A stretch of DNA of 64,000 nt from Cacajao melanocephalus (Eukaryota; Chordata; Mammalia; Primates; Pitheciidae), in the NCBI GenBank assembly GCA_963573385.1, contig CAUYLG010047068.1, positions 1 to 64,000 of the forward strand. The letters run 5' to 3'. Under the pieces are notes generated by a model, which made no database searches, had not been told where the DNA came from, and worked only from the letters and a program-made list of their open reading frames with translations. Position 1 is the stretch's first letter, and every line of letters begins with the position of its first letter. The translations under genes were made by a program, and so were the position numbers. Below, in pieces: positions 22,852-35,010 of the stretch.

Positions 22852-25800
22852 ATATGGAAAATTTACAAGCAATATTTTGTTGCATTTCTTCCTCCCTCCT
22901 TTCCTCTTTGCATTTATTACTCCCTTTCTTCTGTCCAGGCTCCATTCCTTTTCTTTCCTTCTTAGCTTAAGGGTCTTCATAGCTTTAGATTTTGTTTATT
23001 TATCTACATACCGAGAGGTTAAATCAAGCTACTTAGTGGCAGAATCTCTGATTAAATCTCCAGAAAATTTGAACCTCCTTACTATCACCATATAATAATA
23101 GAAGAATAGAGTATTAATGTCAAAGGCTGTGAAATAAAATGTATATTTTAAAAAGATAGGCTCAGTCAATAAATTCTGATCAGGATTCTCATTATCAAAG
23201 ACATTTAGTAGGTGATGATCTGAAGCAAATACAATGATGGGCACTGTACACTGGAAAAGCTCTAGCACAAAAATCTTTTCAAGTATTTTAACTAAATATA
23301 AGTAAATGGTCTAAGCACACTTTGTCAACTACCACATTATGAAATTGTATAAAATATAAAATATGTAGGAAATATAGTGTAAAACATATCTTTTTAATCA
23401 CATAGATCAAGGGCTAGAAAGAATCTCCATTTAGGGAGAAATCAAAAGCTGAGATAATGGAAGTAATGGGGAGAGTAGAACATGTTCATTAGATGTTGAA
23501 GGAAAGTATTTGATATACTTTTGGAACCTGATTTGTAGAGTGTGAAACAGTAAAAAAATAAAAATTTGTTTAAGTTATGCCAACTTGGAATCTGAAAGTC
23601 AAGATTTAAATCCTGTTATGACTGAAACCAGATATGTATTTGGTTGAATATATCATTCTGTAAGAGATTTTTTTTTTAAAGAACAACTCAAGTTTTCAAC
23701 AACAAAAATGATAATAATGCGAATTCTTCAGAGAGCACCTGGCTCTGGGCTCTATTTCCTGAGAAATTATGTAACTGTTGTATAATACATCAGTATGCCT
23801 AGGCAGAGAAGTCAGAGGAGAGTGCTAGAAAATGGAGAAGGTGCTGATTTAAGCCTTATCAGTTTCTAAGGATTGTTTGGCCTGCTGTTCTGGTTCCTTC
23901 CTCAGGAAGCCAAGATTTGCACGGCTGCTTCTGGATGAGTCATCAGTTTGGGCTCACTGAGCTCTGCTGTGGCCTGGTAGGGAAGGATCCTTTGTCAGGA
24001 AATCTGGGATATTTACTGACACTTATGCATGTCTGTAGCTAGTAGGCACAGTTGATTTGAATCTACACATAATGAAGCTGAGGTCAGGGGTGTGATCTCT
24101 ATATTGGTCAGTTGGCTTTCTTTGACAGTGATCACAGACTGCATATCTCACTTTGATCAGCCAGGTATCTTGCACATACGAGCTACTCATGAGAGAATGG
24201 ACAAGTTTCTATGTATGTACTAACATCAAAAAAATTTCTTTTCCTAGAAAAACAACTCAAGCATATTATCATCACTTACTAGCACCAACTTCATTTATTA
24301 GGTGAACTGGATTGTTAGCAAATTAAATCGATTTTTGAGATGGATTTTTGGTATGCAATGAAATAAATATTCTTCAAATCATCTTGTCAATAATACTTTA
24401 TTCACATAGACTACTACTTTAAATTAAATAAAGTCAAAGTATAAAAATGACAAAATATTAGCCCTCAACATTATAGGTAAGCATTAGAAATAGTTTAGAC
24501 ACCTCTTGCAGAATTCTAATGCTGGTGAAGTTCCATTACTGAAATATACTAAAAACTTATATTTATCTCAAGTGAGCTTATGTAGTGTATACATGTTGTA
24601 TAAATAATGCTTGAAATTTGCTTTGGGAAACCACCTTTTCCTCACTTTTAATTCATAGCTTTATGTAGGATGACCTCACTTTTGAGACCTAGGAGTAACC
24701 ACAGGACTCATGCCTTGATAATGAAATTTAACTAGTGAAATTTTTGGTAACTATTGTAAAAGAGAGATTTTTCTCTGCCTTGATGAATTAGATAGAAAGG
24801 TGAAATTTGGGCACTGTTAGGATCACTAGAAGGAAAGGACCTACCTGAGAATAAGGCTAACCTGGAGAAAAACAAGGGAAAGAGATGGAGGTAGGGTTGG
24901 TGGGGGAGTGGTAGACACAAAACCAAAAACAAACAAACAAAAAACAGAGTTTTAATGACATTTTCAAACCAGTGGGTACAATCACACGTGAAGGTAAATT
25001 TTGGGACTTCAGAGATTTATGAAGTCAATAAATCCCACTTCCTTTCTGGGGGCTTTGAATCAATATTATTGCATGTCTATAACTTGCAAATGTAAAATTC
25101 CTAACTAATAGAAATAAGAACTTTTATTTACTCTAACACATTTTTGAACACCTAATTTGAGCTTCAGACTTATCACTCAGCTATATTTTAATAGAATCTG
25201 ATAGAATATTTTTCTGTTATATATGCATATCAAATGTAAATTTTCATATCATCTATGCTATAACTTATAAAATGAAGTGCCTTTTCAGAAAAAAATGACA
25301 TTTGCATTCATTTAAGTAGCACAAAAATGAACATCTGCAAGCAATAATAACATGCAGATTAATGTTTCTTCCTATTACCGCAACAATAGTAATGTCACAT
25401 GATAGTTTTAAAGATCTGAAATTTTAACAAAGGCAAAAAGTGTTTTAAAATTGGAATGCCGAGTTGTCAAAAAATATTTGAGTAATGTGGCTGGAGCACT
25501 GGATACTTTTTAAAAAGTATTTTATCTCATAATATTTAATCTACCATGTTAGCCAAGCTTGAATAAAGCATCACAGCTCAATTCACTCAAGCACATGGGA
25601 TGTTATATTTGTTGTAAACATATTACGTAACATAACTAGCACTTTCATATTCTATTGATTTTCACTATGTTGCATGACTAGATAGGTTAGTTCATATAGA
25701 TAGAGGTCACACTATAGAAAATGACATTTTTATTTTAAAAATAAGTCATTTAATGCCCTTTGCCTATTGGTGTTTTACAATCAGACCATATCAATATTAT

Positions 25801-27775
25801 CTGTACATTATAATGAGTCAATGATGTTGAAGACATCAGAATGAAATATCAAAATCAATTTGAACTTGAACAGGAAATAGTAGTATTTTTAATGAGGCAT
25901 TACCATCCAAAAAACTGTTAGGAAAGAGAAAGCTTCAATTCTAGTCTCTCTTTCCTTTTTAAACTGGATTTCTAAAATGTATCAGATTTATTATGAAAAC
26001 TACAGAAAAAAAAGCTTATGAGATGAAATGCAGTACAAAAGGGTGAATAGCTAGAATAAAAGTCAGAATTGAGTACACCTTTGATATCACCTTTTACATT
26101 GTTATACTTTCTTCAACCTCTCCTCCTATGTGTGATAACTCTTAATAGAGAATAAAGTGCTATCTGTTTTTTCTCTTTCTTCCATCTTTTATATTATGGC
26201 ATTCTGTAACATTCCCCTTCAAACTTTCCCTGTCAACTCGAATAGTTACTAATGCAGAAGGTTCTTTTATGTGGCTGCTGGTAGGAGGAGCGGGGTCATA
26301 ATTCAGACGTTGTGCTTTCCTTTGGGTCAGTGCACACCTTTCTTTCCTATCTAACAAACAAATGACAACTCTACATCAGAAGGATCAAGATCAAACCCAT
26401 ACACCCTAAATGAATAGATTTCCTTTTTCTCTTACAAAAGAGGAAATACCACTTCCCCACCCCTTCCTCTGAAAATACATGACCTGCTTCTGATGTCCTG
26501 AAATTTAGAAAGTTGGAGGGTGGAACAGATACCTCATCTATTAGACCATGGTTTTTTATGTACCTAAATTCACATGTTTCTTGACTTCACTGGTTATCCT
26601 TAAGGGAATATTTAAATCTGTTTCCTCAGGGTTCAAATCAGGTGAGTTTTGTCTAGAATAAATCCCAAAGCCCCACATGACAAAAAGGAAATTCTTCATA
26701 CACAATTAAAAAAAATAAAAACAAAAATCTTAAGAAACAAAACAAACTTTTGTTCAATTACTTAGAGAGAAATTGTGTGAGTATGTGTGCGCATGTGTGT
26801 GTGTTAGTCTTGGTTCCCTTTTATGTTTTGATGGATAGATGATACTTGCCTAGGACAAGTACTCATGCTGGTATATCAAAAATATCTCCTCAATAACTAC
26901 ATATGTTGCCAACTACTCGGTTCATTTTATTTAAATAGGGTAATCATTAGTTTAAGCAAAACTCTAGTTACCATGCTGGGTTTTACTTTTCCCTGCATAA
27001 ACTGTGTTTCATGATAGGATGAGTATGACTATAAGAATGACAGACCATTATATGTTAAAAAGTCTTCTCACTCCGTCAAACAAAGTCATTTCAATCACAA
27101 TAATAAAAACTACACTACTTTAAAGCCGATGTCTCTAACACAGTTTGAAAAATTTAAACCAATTTGGAATTACACAAATCTGAAGTTGACTCCTGGTTTT
27201 CCCAACTGTGGGATGTTGGGATGTGTGAGGTTCTTCAGTTCTAAAAAGGAAAAATAAAACTATGCGTAATCAAGGAGGTAGAGTTGGTGAAACCATGTCA
27301 TGAATTAAATGCATACAGAAAATGTTCTATGTTAGTTTTATTTCCAACCTAATTTGCAAATATTTTCAAGTTTTCTGCATGCCAGATACAAAGCCTGGCA
27401 GTGCATGTTGGATATGTGAGAAGTTGAATGCTGTTATGACACAGTAGTAACTTCGCCTCCTCTTTCTTTTCTAAGAGAATAATGTGTTCTTTACCCTCTC
27501 CTCTCTCTAACTTTGTCCCTACTTTGACCTTATTTATCCCAAACTCAGCTCTATGAAGCTAATTTTCAAATCAAGATTAAATTTTTCTCCAACTCTTTAA
27601 ATCAACTCCATGAGTATCATATCAGATCTTGCAATCTGAAATACAGAAATATGAACTCCTCATTTTCTCTACCCAGAGTAGTTCCTCTTGACATCTATGT
27701 TTTGTTAATGGCCATACCTTTCACACTATTCTCCCTATTAGACACTTATAAGAAATGAGAGGAATGTGATGCAGT
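22852..27775. other. Long stretch without gene; non-repetitive patch at 23880-24010
   Basis: About 4.9 kb of AT-rich DNA with no convincing open frame and no named repeat, apart from a short GT-rich patch at 26777-26806. The less AT-rich part at 23880-24010 contains a TGAGTCA (AP-1 type) motif at 23936-23942. A single motif does not establish function. Confidence 0.5.
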
Positions 27776-27862
27776 ATTTTTTTTTAATTTTAGATTTAGG
27801 GGATATGTGTGCAGGTTTTTTCCATGGGTATATTGCATTATGCTGGGGTGATGAAGTATTTA
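27776..27862 (-). mobile_element. Short L1 3' end fragment (L1PB/L1MA type)
   Basis: The poly-T at 27777-27785, then gatttaggggatatgtgtgc and catgggtatattgcatta, is the reverse complement of an L1 3' terminus of intermediate age. Only about 85 bp are present, so it is severely 5'-truncated. Confidence 0.7.
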
Positions 27863-28035
27863 AGAATAAGTTTTATGGAGTAAGGCTGCCCAGCTCTAAA
27901 CCATTTTTGTCATTGGAATAATAGAGTATCTCAAAACTTAACTTCGTATTGCTGTTGTATGGATTAAACTATGCATGTGCAGTACTTAGAAGAGTGCCTG
28001 TTACATAGTAATCACTGTAGAAAGTAGTATACATT
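27863..28035 (+). mobile_element. MIR SINE
   Basis: Decayed sense MIR: 'agtaaggctgcccagctctaa' near 27880 and 'gtacttagaagagtgcctgttacatagtaatcact' near 27980 match the start and end of MIR. Confidence 0.55.
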
Positions 28036-29250
28036 GCACCAAATATGTTTATCTGTCATTTTATAAGTACACACTAAATATTGGCACCAGGATTGAATTA
28101 GATTCTCTGGTACCCTGAATCTCTACCTGTCTGTTCAAAATAGAATAATAATCCTGAAACATGTAATAATCTTCCCAACTAGATAGAAGCTTTCTTCTTT
28201 TACTCCTATAATATTTAACATTTCCTTTCTGAAATGTGCTTTCTGCTTTATATTAGTACTATTTGCATGTTATTCTTCTTCCAAAATTAATTGGTCAGCT
28301 CTTAGAATCAAGAAAGTATTTCTTATGCATTTTTGAATCCTCAAAACAAAAGCTTATTCATTGCAAGGACTTAATTGTAAAACTACTTTGAGTTGAATTC
28401 TAAATATTACTGTAGAAAACATTGTTAGTTTTGTATAAAGCACTAATCACATTTCTAGGTTTTATTGAAGCTGTCCTTCTAGTTTTAAAGTTTCTGTTTC
28501 CCTGTAGGTTACTAGTGAAAAGAACACCCTGGTCTAATCACATCACTAAGTTTTGTTAACAATGTATAGGTTTAGTGTCCTAATTCCTTTAGCTTTTCTA
28601 CATAATTTATATAAAGAAAAACTATTTGGGGTCTAACTATGCAATTTTGCAGGAATACACCTTATCCGAGAACATAATAAATTATTGAGGTAAGGTTCTA
28701 GGGCATTCATGTGCAGGAGTTGATGAATTACTTAACTGATCAATTTACAGCCTTTTCCCCTCCAGAATAAGATAACTTGATGACAACTGGTAACTTGAAT
28801 TTATTGATTAAAAAATGTAAGTGTATATTTAGGGGAGAGATCCTAAGATGGCTAATGTTCTTTGCCTTGGCATGACCTTTTATAACGTTCCATTTTTTTA
28901 AGTCAAGATTGTTAGGTCAGAGAATTTAGGAATATTGCAACATATACTTTCCATTTGGTATGACATTAGGAAGAACTGGAAAATGCTAATTGGGGAAAGA
29001 CAGAAGAGAAAAACCACAATTTGAAAGAGAGAAAAGTTTTCTGGGGTTTGAACATAGGGGATAAGTACTAACACAACTTTCATCAACACCCAAGCTTTCA
29101 TTTAGGTTTGTAGATCAACGGAGACAGTGGAAGAGAAATTGGGAAAAGAGCTATTTATTTTGTATTCCACTCAGCTTTCTTCTCAGTCTTTTATCCTATG
29201 TTGGAATCATGTGGTGTTTTATGCCTGTGGCTACTATCAAGTTACTCATT
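28036..29250. other. AT-rich sequence, nothing recognised
   Basis: About 1.2 kb without gene or named repeat. Confidence 0.5.
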
Positions 29251-29254
29251 TATT

Positions 29255-29375
29255 ATTTCACTGATTCCTTTTCCCAATATATTTTAAGCACCCACATCAG
29301 TCATAGATAACAAAAGGTACTAGGGGTAGAATGATTAATGAGACAAGGTTCCTGCTTTCATAGACTCAGAGACAG
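29255..29375 (-). mobile_element. Probable L2 3' end
   Basis: The text 'attttaagcacccacatcagtcatagat', then 'actaggggtagaatgattaatgagac' and 'tcctgctttcatagactc', resembles the reverse complement of the L2 3' end in a decayed form. Confidence 0.45.
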
Positions 29376-29418
29376 GATTAATTTTAATTAATTAATTAAA
29401 GACAGGATTAATTTTAAT
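29371..29418. repeat. 30-bp tandem duplication
   Basis: gacaggattaattttaat occurs at 29371-29388 and again at 29401-29418, separated by an attaattaattaaa run. Confidence 0.85.
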
Positions 29419-30142
29419 ACTCTGAAATAGTCTCCCTCCTATTTCCAAAGTAATTATACTTTCAATTCATCTAGAAACTTGAAAACTGATTATGAGTGAT
29501 TATCGAGTGAGCTTCATGGTTCCGTAGGTGCTGTTTTGGTCCTTAACTCCAGAGTTCACAAATATTGCCCACAGAGTCTTAGATTCTAAAGAATATCTTA
29601 CGTTATATTACTTTCCATTGATAGTGTTTAAACCTAATGGCTTTGAAAACACCATAACATTGGTTTTAGCATTTTTAAATCTTTAAAAAACTCAATTTAA
29701 TAATGAGAACTGATTATTATATTTTTCTTATTTGAGTACTAAGTATTTCAAGATTTACCTGTGGGAATGAGGTCTGGGTGCTTAAACTGTGGAGTTTTGA
29801 AGGTAGCATGTTTTGTCTCAACTTCATGGAGGAGCTCCTCCTTTGACAGGAGATAGCTGTTTAGGTAGAGGAACTTATTATTCTTGAAGTGGCTCCTCAT
29901 AGCCTCCTGGTTATTTCACTAAAATTTCCAGCTATAGAAACATAGCTTTCTTGAAGAGGGATGGAAAAATATGTTTTGAAATATATTTCCTAAAAGCACC
30001 ATGGTAGGGTATCTTAATGCAATAATTGGCACTTAGTTGCCAGGGATCTGGATCTGGCCATACACATCTCTTGTACTTATGATTGTGTTGGTATCTTTGC
30101 TTAAGCAATAACATCCCTGAATCCAAAAGATGAAATAGAGAA

Positions 30143-30260
30143 ATAATGGAAGCAGAAAAATAAAAAATATAGTGGCTGAGCCACTTAAAGGAAAGCTGAC
30201 ACATAATGAAAGCAGAATAATAAAAAAATATAGTGACTGAGCCATTTAAAGGGAAGCTGG
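30143..30260. repeat. 60-bp tandem duplication, two copies
   Basis: The unit starting ataatggaagcagaa at 30143 recurs at 30203 (ataatgaaagcagaa). Both copies run through tatagtg(g/a)ctgagcca(c/t)ttaaagg. The copies differ at several positions, so the duplication is not recent. Confidence 0.9.
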
Positions 30261-30359
30261 AAAAGCACTACTCCTTACTTAGTGCTTTGTCAAAACAACC
30301 AGTTGGGAAAAACAAAAACATAATTCACTCAAAATATCCATGTCAGGTAGAACAATTGC

Positions 30360-30562
30360 TTAGCGTAGTGTAAAGGGCATAGATTTTAGACTAGAACATA
30401 ATTGGTTAAAATTCCTGCCTCACTCTTGAAACTACTTAGACTGGACATTACTTAAAGACCTTCAGTTTCCTCATCTGTAAAGTTGGAAATACAATAGTAC
30501 TTATTTGTTATAAGCATTAACGAAGAATATGTATGTAATATACTTATCATAGCACCAGATGA
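30360..30562 (+). mobile_element. MIR SINE
   Basis: Sense MIR: 'tagcgtagtgtaaagggcatagattttagac' near 30361, then 'cttcagtttcctcatctgtaaagttgg' near 30460 and 'acttatcatagcacc' at the end. Confidence 0.8.
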
Positions 30563-30599
30563 ACGTGATCAAAAAATGTAGTTCTCACCTTCCAATAAA

Positions 30600-31550
30600 T
30601 GAAAAAAAACTTACAAAAACAAACCATAAAAGATTTTTTACAAATATAATACTTTTTTATTTGACATAAATAATGATATTGTTTTTAGAAAAATCGCCTT
30701 AAACATTCCACCAAATAATTAAATGAGGGAAAATAGATTTTTCTTAATCATTTCTAACTCTGTTGAAGATTGGACTTCTGAGCAGTGACATGGTATTTAC
30801 TCTATTTTTGCCCCTACTGGAATAAGCACACCTTTAAATGTATCCTGGTGACCAGGAATTGTGTCTTGTGACTTGACTTCTGTGAGCAATCTTTTTCCAA
30901 CTGTGCCTATATACTCAAACGACACAAAGAAATATGAAATTCCTTCAGTTATTAGGCTATATTCAAGTTCCCTAGATTCTATTTTTAACTAACGTGAATC
31001 CCTGGTGCAAACAGAAGGAACACACAGGTTAAATATAGTTGTCTCTATAAAAAGCTCATCTGAAGAATTGAACACATTGTGGTTAATTGTGACCCTCCCT
31101 GCACTTTGCTATTGGGTGTGAATTTCAGTGAAACTTCATATCCACTAAGCCCTCGCTGGGGAAATCAGTTCGGACATTGAAAATCTGCCCTCAGCTAGAT
31201 GGGGCCATCTTTACAGATATACTCTATCAAGGCTCTCCCAATGGTGACCCCTATTTGATAAAGTTGAAGAGATGTGTCCTTAGATTACCTATGCAGCCTA
31301 GGGAGTAAAGGTAGAAAATAGTAAGAGATATTTGCTATATGGAAGAAAAGTACATATATTTGCCACAAATTCTGTAGTCTTCATAGGAAATCTTTAGAAA
31401 AGGGTTCATTTTATATATATGTGTGTATATACGATATAGGTGAATGCAGTTGATATATATTTACATTTGTCATATTAAAATAGTTTCTGAAATTGCAGCA
31501 CATATTTCTGGGTTGGAGAATTATTACTGGAATCTTCAGGACAGTAAATG
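30600..31550. other. Sequence without gene
   Basis: About 950 bp. The part near 31060-31310 is less AT-rich and shows no repeat that I recognise. A short TA/TG run lies at 31412-31435. Confidence 0.5.
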
Positions 31551-31552
31551 TT

Positions 31553-31755
31553 TATATAGCAATTAATGTATGCCAGAAATGGAATATAAAAAGCACTTTA
31601 CACATATAAATTCATTAAGTTCTCTCTATGAGCTTATAAACTAGGTATTGTCAGTTGCATCATATTAAAATAAAGAGTTACAAGAGAAGTTCAGTGGCTC
31701 TTCCAAGGTTACGGAACTGGTGTCACTCCTGCTCCATATATTCAGTCATTGTATC
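31553..31755 (-). mobile_element. MIR SINE
   Basis: Reverse complement of MIR: 'aaagcactttacacatataaattcattaag' near 31591, then 'cagtggctcttccaaggttacggaactggtg' near 31692. Confidence 0.7.
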
Positions 31756-31759
31756 ACTT

Positions 31760-32927
31760 TAGACTATCTTCTCATAAAGTTTCTTGGTTACAAAGTTGAA
31801 AACCAAAAAAACTAAGAACACACTTCTTTCTAATCTCTTAGGATAGAATGTTGTACCCAGGAAGTGCCTTCTGTATTCATATTTTTTTTGCAGTGTTGAA
31901 AGATCAGAGAAGTATTGTTTTAAGATAATTTGAAAAAGTATATAATTATAACTTTCCTGGTTAAATACAATTTGCAAATCTGTGGTCAAAGTTTTAATCC
32001 CCCCTCCATTTAAAAATAGTTACCGAAAGAATTTTATTGAATATTAGGGCAGTGAAGTAACTGTTGACATAGTACCTTTTATTCAGCACATAGTGATTCA
32101 GTTCATTTTTCATTTATTCATGAAAAAAATATTAAATGGTCAGGGATTGGATAACCCAGAAGTTTTATAAAAAGTATACTGTCAACTAATGGAAAATATG
32201 TCTGCAATCCTTGAGGGATGTAATGAGAGACTGGAAGAATTTCTGTGGATATAGCAGCACCTACCCATTCTATTAAAATAATAAAGGGGATTATGAACCC
32301 AGTTTTTTTCCCTTAGGGTGCATTTTTGGAAGGAAGGAGAGAAAACAAATTGGAAGGAGAGCAGACGCAAGTGCTTTCAGAGAGCACTAATAAAGGGAAA
32401 ATGGCTTACAATAGGACAAGGCAGATTTGGGGGAATTTTAGTATCAACAAAATGTCAATGATTAACCTTCTTTCTAAGTCTGTCTGGCAGGGCACAGATC
32501 TCAATAAATGTTTTATGTTGTAGTTTTAAGTTCAACAAAGGTGTGAGCTATAACTAGCAGTGGTCCACAATACTAAAATGACATGTTTCTATTATTTTCA
32601 TTCTTTTGTTACCTTTTAAAATATTCTTGCAAATATCTTAAATTCATACATATTATTTTTAAATGTTCCATTACAAATAATTATTAGTATTTTCCCAAGA
32701 TTTTAGGCCCTCTAGTTTCTTGTTCCATACGCCAGTTCTAAGACTTCCTATACCAGAATCAATGTTTTGTTTTACTTTATTTCCTCAAATGGGAATTTTT
32801 TTTTTTTTTTTACACTTCTGTGTTGGAGATCATAGTTCATTTTTGCTTCCATTAACTGTTTTTGGAAAATTAATCTAGGGTCTGTTCCTTGGTGAAACTT
32901 TCTATTTATCTTTATAGTTGGTTTAAA
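31760..32927. other. AT-rich sequence, nothing recognised
   Basis: About 1.2 kb without gene. A T-run lies at about 32796-32812. Confidence 0.5.
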
Positions 32928-32929
32928 GT

Positions 32930-32973
<44 letters not shown>

Positions 32974-33002
32974 GTACATGTACATGTACGTGTATATATA
33001 CA
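32928..33002. repeat. Hexanucleotide microsatellite (TATACA/TGTACA)n
   Basis: About seven TATACA-type units are followed by about three TGTACA-type units. All 75 bases alternate purine and pyrimidine. The array lies where the A-tail of the adjoining minus-strand Alu would be, so it probably arose from that tail. Confidence 0.9.
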
Positions 33003-33313
33003 GAGAGAGACAAAGTCTGGCTCTACAGGCTGGAATACAGTGGCGTGATCTCAGCTCACTGGAACCTCCGGCTCCTGGGCTCAAACCATTCTCCCACCTC
33101 AGCCTCTTGAGTAGTTGAGACTACAGGCATGCACCACCATGCCCAGATAATTTTTGTATTTTTGGGGTCTTTTTGATGTTGTTGTTGTTGCAGAGACAGG
33201 CTTTCACTATGTTGCACACACTGGTCTCAAACTTGTGAACTCAAGTGATCCACCCACCTTACCCTGCCAAATTGCTGGGATTACAGGCATGAGCCATTGT
33301 GCCTTGTCTTGAG
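33003..33313 (-). mobile_element. Alu SINE (old, AluJ-like)
   Basis: Minus-strand Alu text: tctggctctacaggctggaatacagtggcgtg, tcagcctcttgagtagttgag, attgctgggattacaggcat. It is diverged. A short TTG repeat (about 33177-33190) lies in the central linker where the mid A-rich region is expected. Confidence 0.9.
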
Positions 33314-34220
33314 GTATTTATTTTCATGTAGAATTTGGGTTTCCCCTTAGAAAGACAAAGTATCATAACAACTCAAAAGCTGCTCTTGGGTCCATTAAAA
33401 AGTGTATCCAATTTCTGTATCTAATGCAAATTTGTATTTAAAATACTGCTCTTCTAAGCTTGTTTTACAGTTTTCAAGGAATTGTTCTTTATAATAAATA
33501 TATATTTAGTTCACTTCATTTTACTGTCTTATGCATATATTTTCTATTAGAATTGGCTTGTGATTTTAAATCTTTATGATCTCCAACAAATTTATGCCAT
33601 GGAGTACAATCTCTGTAGCAGCTGCATACCACATCACCTTATTGATATATCATTGCAGTGAAAGGTAAACATTTATAAATGCATGCCAATTTAATGGTAC
33701 AATGAATGTTTTATAGACTTCTAAGTGCTTTGTATTGTTTGTCATATGAAAATAATATAAATGAAGAAAATAGTTTTGAATACTTAGCTTAAAATTTTGT
33801 TATATATATAACTATATGTATATATATGTATATATTTTTTTTTCTTTCAAAGCTTGGAGAATAATTTATTATCCAAAGGTAGAATTTTGTTGTGGGGGAA
33901 TACTATGTTTAAAATGCAACACGATTCCTAAATAATTTTGCTTCTCTTAAAAGTAGATAGTAAACAGTGATTCAATACAATGAAAAAATACTTTGAAATT
34001 ATAAAAAGGTGAATACAATAGAAAGTTGATTCTATGTTTAATTCAGGAAGCTGTGAGGCATGATAAGCTGGATCATGTCTGGCAGAGAACCACAGAATGT
34101 TGATCAGCTTAGAAACTTAACAGTGATGAAAGGCAAAAAGAATTTGACCTAGAACAGAGAGTATTCAGAGCAATAGTGTCAGAATGAGTAAATTCAAATC
34201 AAGTAGGTTTTATCAAATCT
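33314..34220. other. AT-rich sequence, nothing recognised
   Basis: About 900 bp. A TA/TG-rich patch with a following T-run lies at 33798-33845. No gene seen. Confidence 0.5.
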
Positions 34221-34224
34221 TACG

Positions 34225-34375
34225 TATCACTTATTAATTCATTTATTTAATAATAATAACAATATTATTGAACATCTATGAGGTCTCAGGTACTGCAGTA
34301 GCAGACAAAGTGCTGAGACAAACACATCTGCCCTCACAGAACTTACAACCTAGAGTACTATAACTTCTGATTCAT
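34225..34375 (-). mobile_element. L2 LINE 3' end
   Basis: The text 'tattattgaacatctatgaggtctcaggtactgcag', then 'ctgccctcacagaacttacaacctag', is the reverse complement of the L2 3' terminus. Confidence 0.65.
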
Positions 34376-34794
34376 AATAATTCTGGATTTCCTAAGTACC
34401 TATAAATTCACTTGCTGGAGTGCATCAGGAGAATAAAAATGTTCACTAAATAATTTAATTCAAGCCAGAAAAGTGTAGGGCCAAGATTTATGAGTAGAAA
34501 CACAATGTGCCAATGCATACTCTGTCAGACTCCATAAGTCTAAGTCAGAGCCATACCCCGTACAAGCAAGCAGAGGGTAATTTCCACGTTTTCTACGTGT
34601 TAGGAGAGCTGGACATTATTTTAAAACAACAGTAATAATTTGAGGAGAAATCCGATAGAGAAGAAAGCAGTAATTACATCATCTGATGTTTAAAAATGAA
34701 AACAGAACAAAACCCTGAAGCTTCTAGATAAACAACCAGTTCATAACTATCCCTTTCATTCCATTTCCTCCATGTATACAGGAAGAGTGTAACA

Positions 34795-35010
34795 TAATCA
34801 GTTAAGCACATGGACTCTGACACCAGACTGCCCGGTTTTCAATTTTACTCTACTGCTTTCCAGCTGTGTGACATCAGGCTGTGCCTCAGTTTCCTCATCT
34901 ATAAAACGGAAATGATAATTACAACTTCCTCAGAAGGTTATGAGAATGAAATGTATTAATATCTGTAACATTGCGCAGCGTAACTATTGTATTGGTACAA
35001 TAGTCTGCAG
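34795..35010 (+). mobile_element. MIR SINE
   Basis: Sense MIR: 'cacatggactctgacaccagactgcccgg' near 34807, 'cagctgtgtgacatcaggctgtgcctcagtttcctcatctataaaacgg' near 34862. A tight 9-bp hairpin (actattgta ttgg tacaatagt) lies at its end, 34983-35004. Confidence 0.88.
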
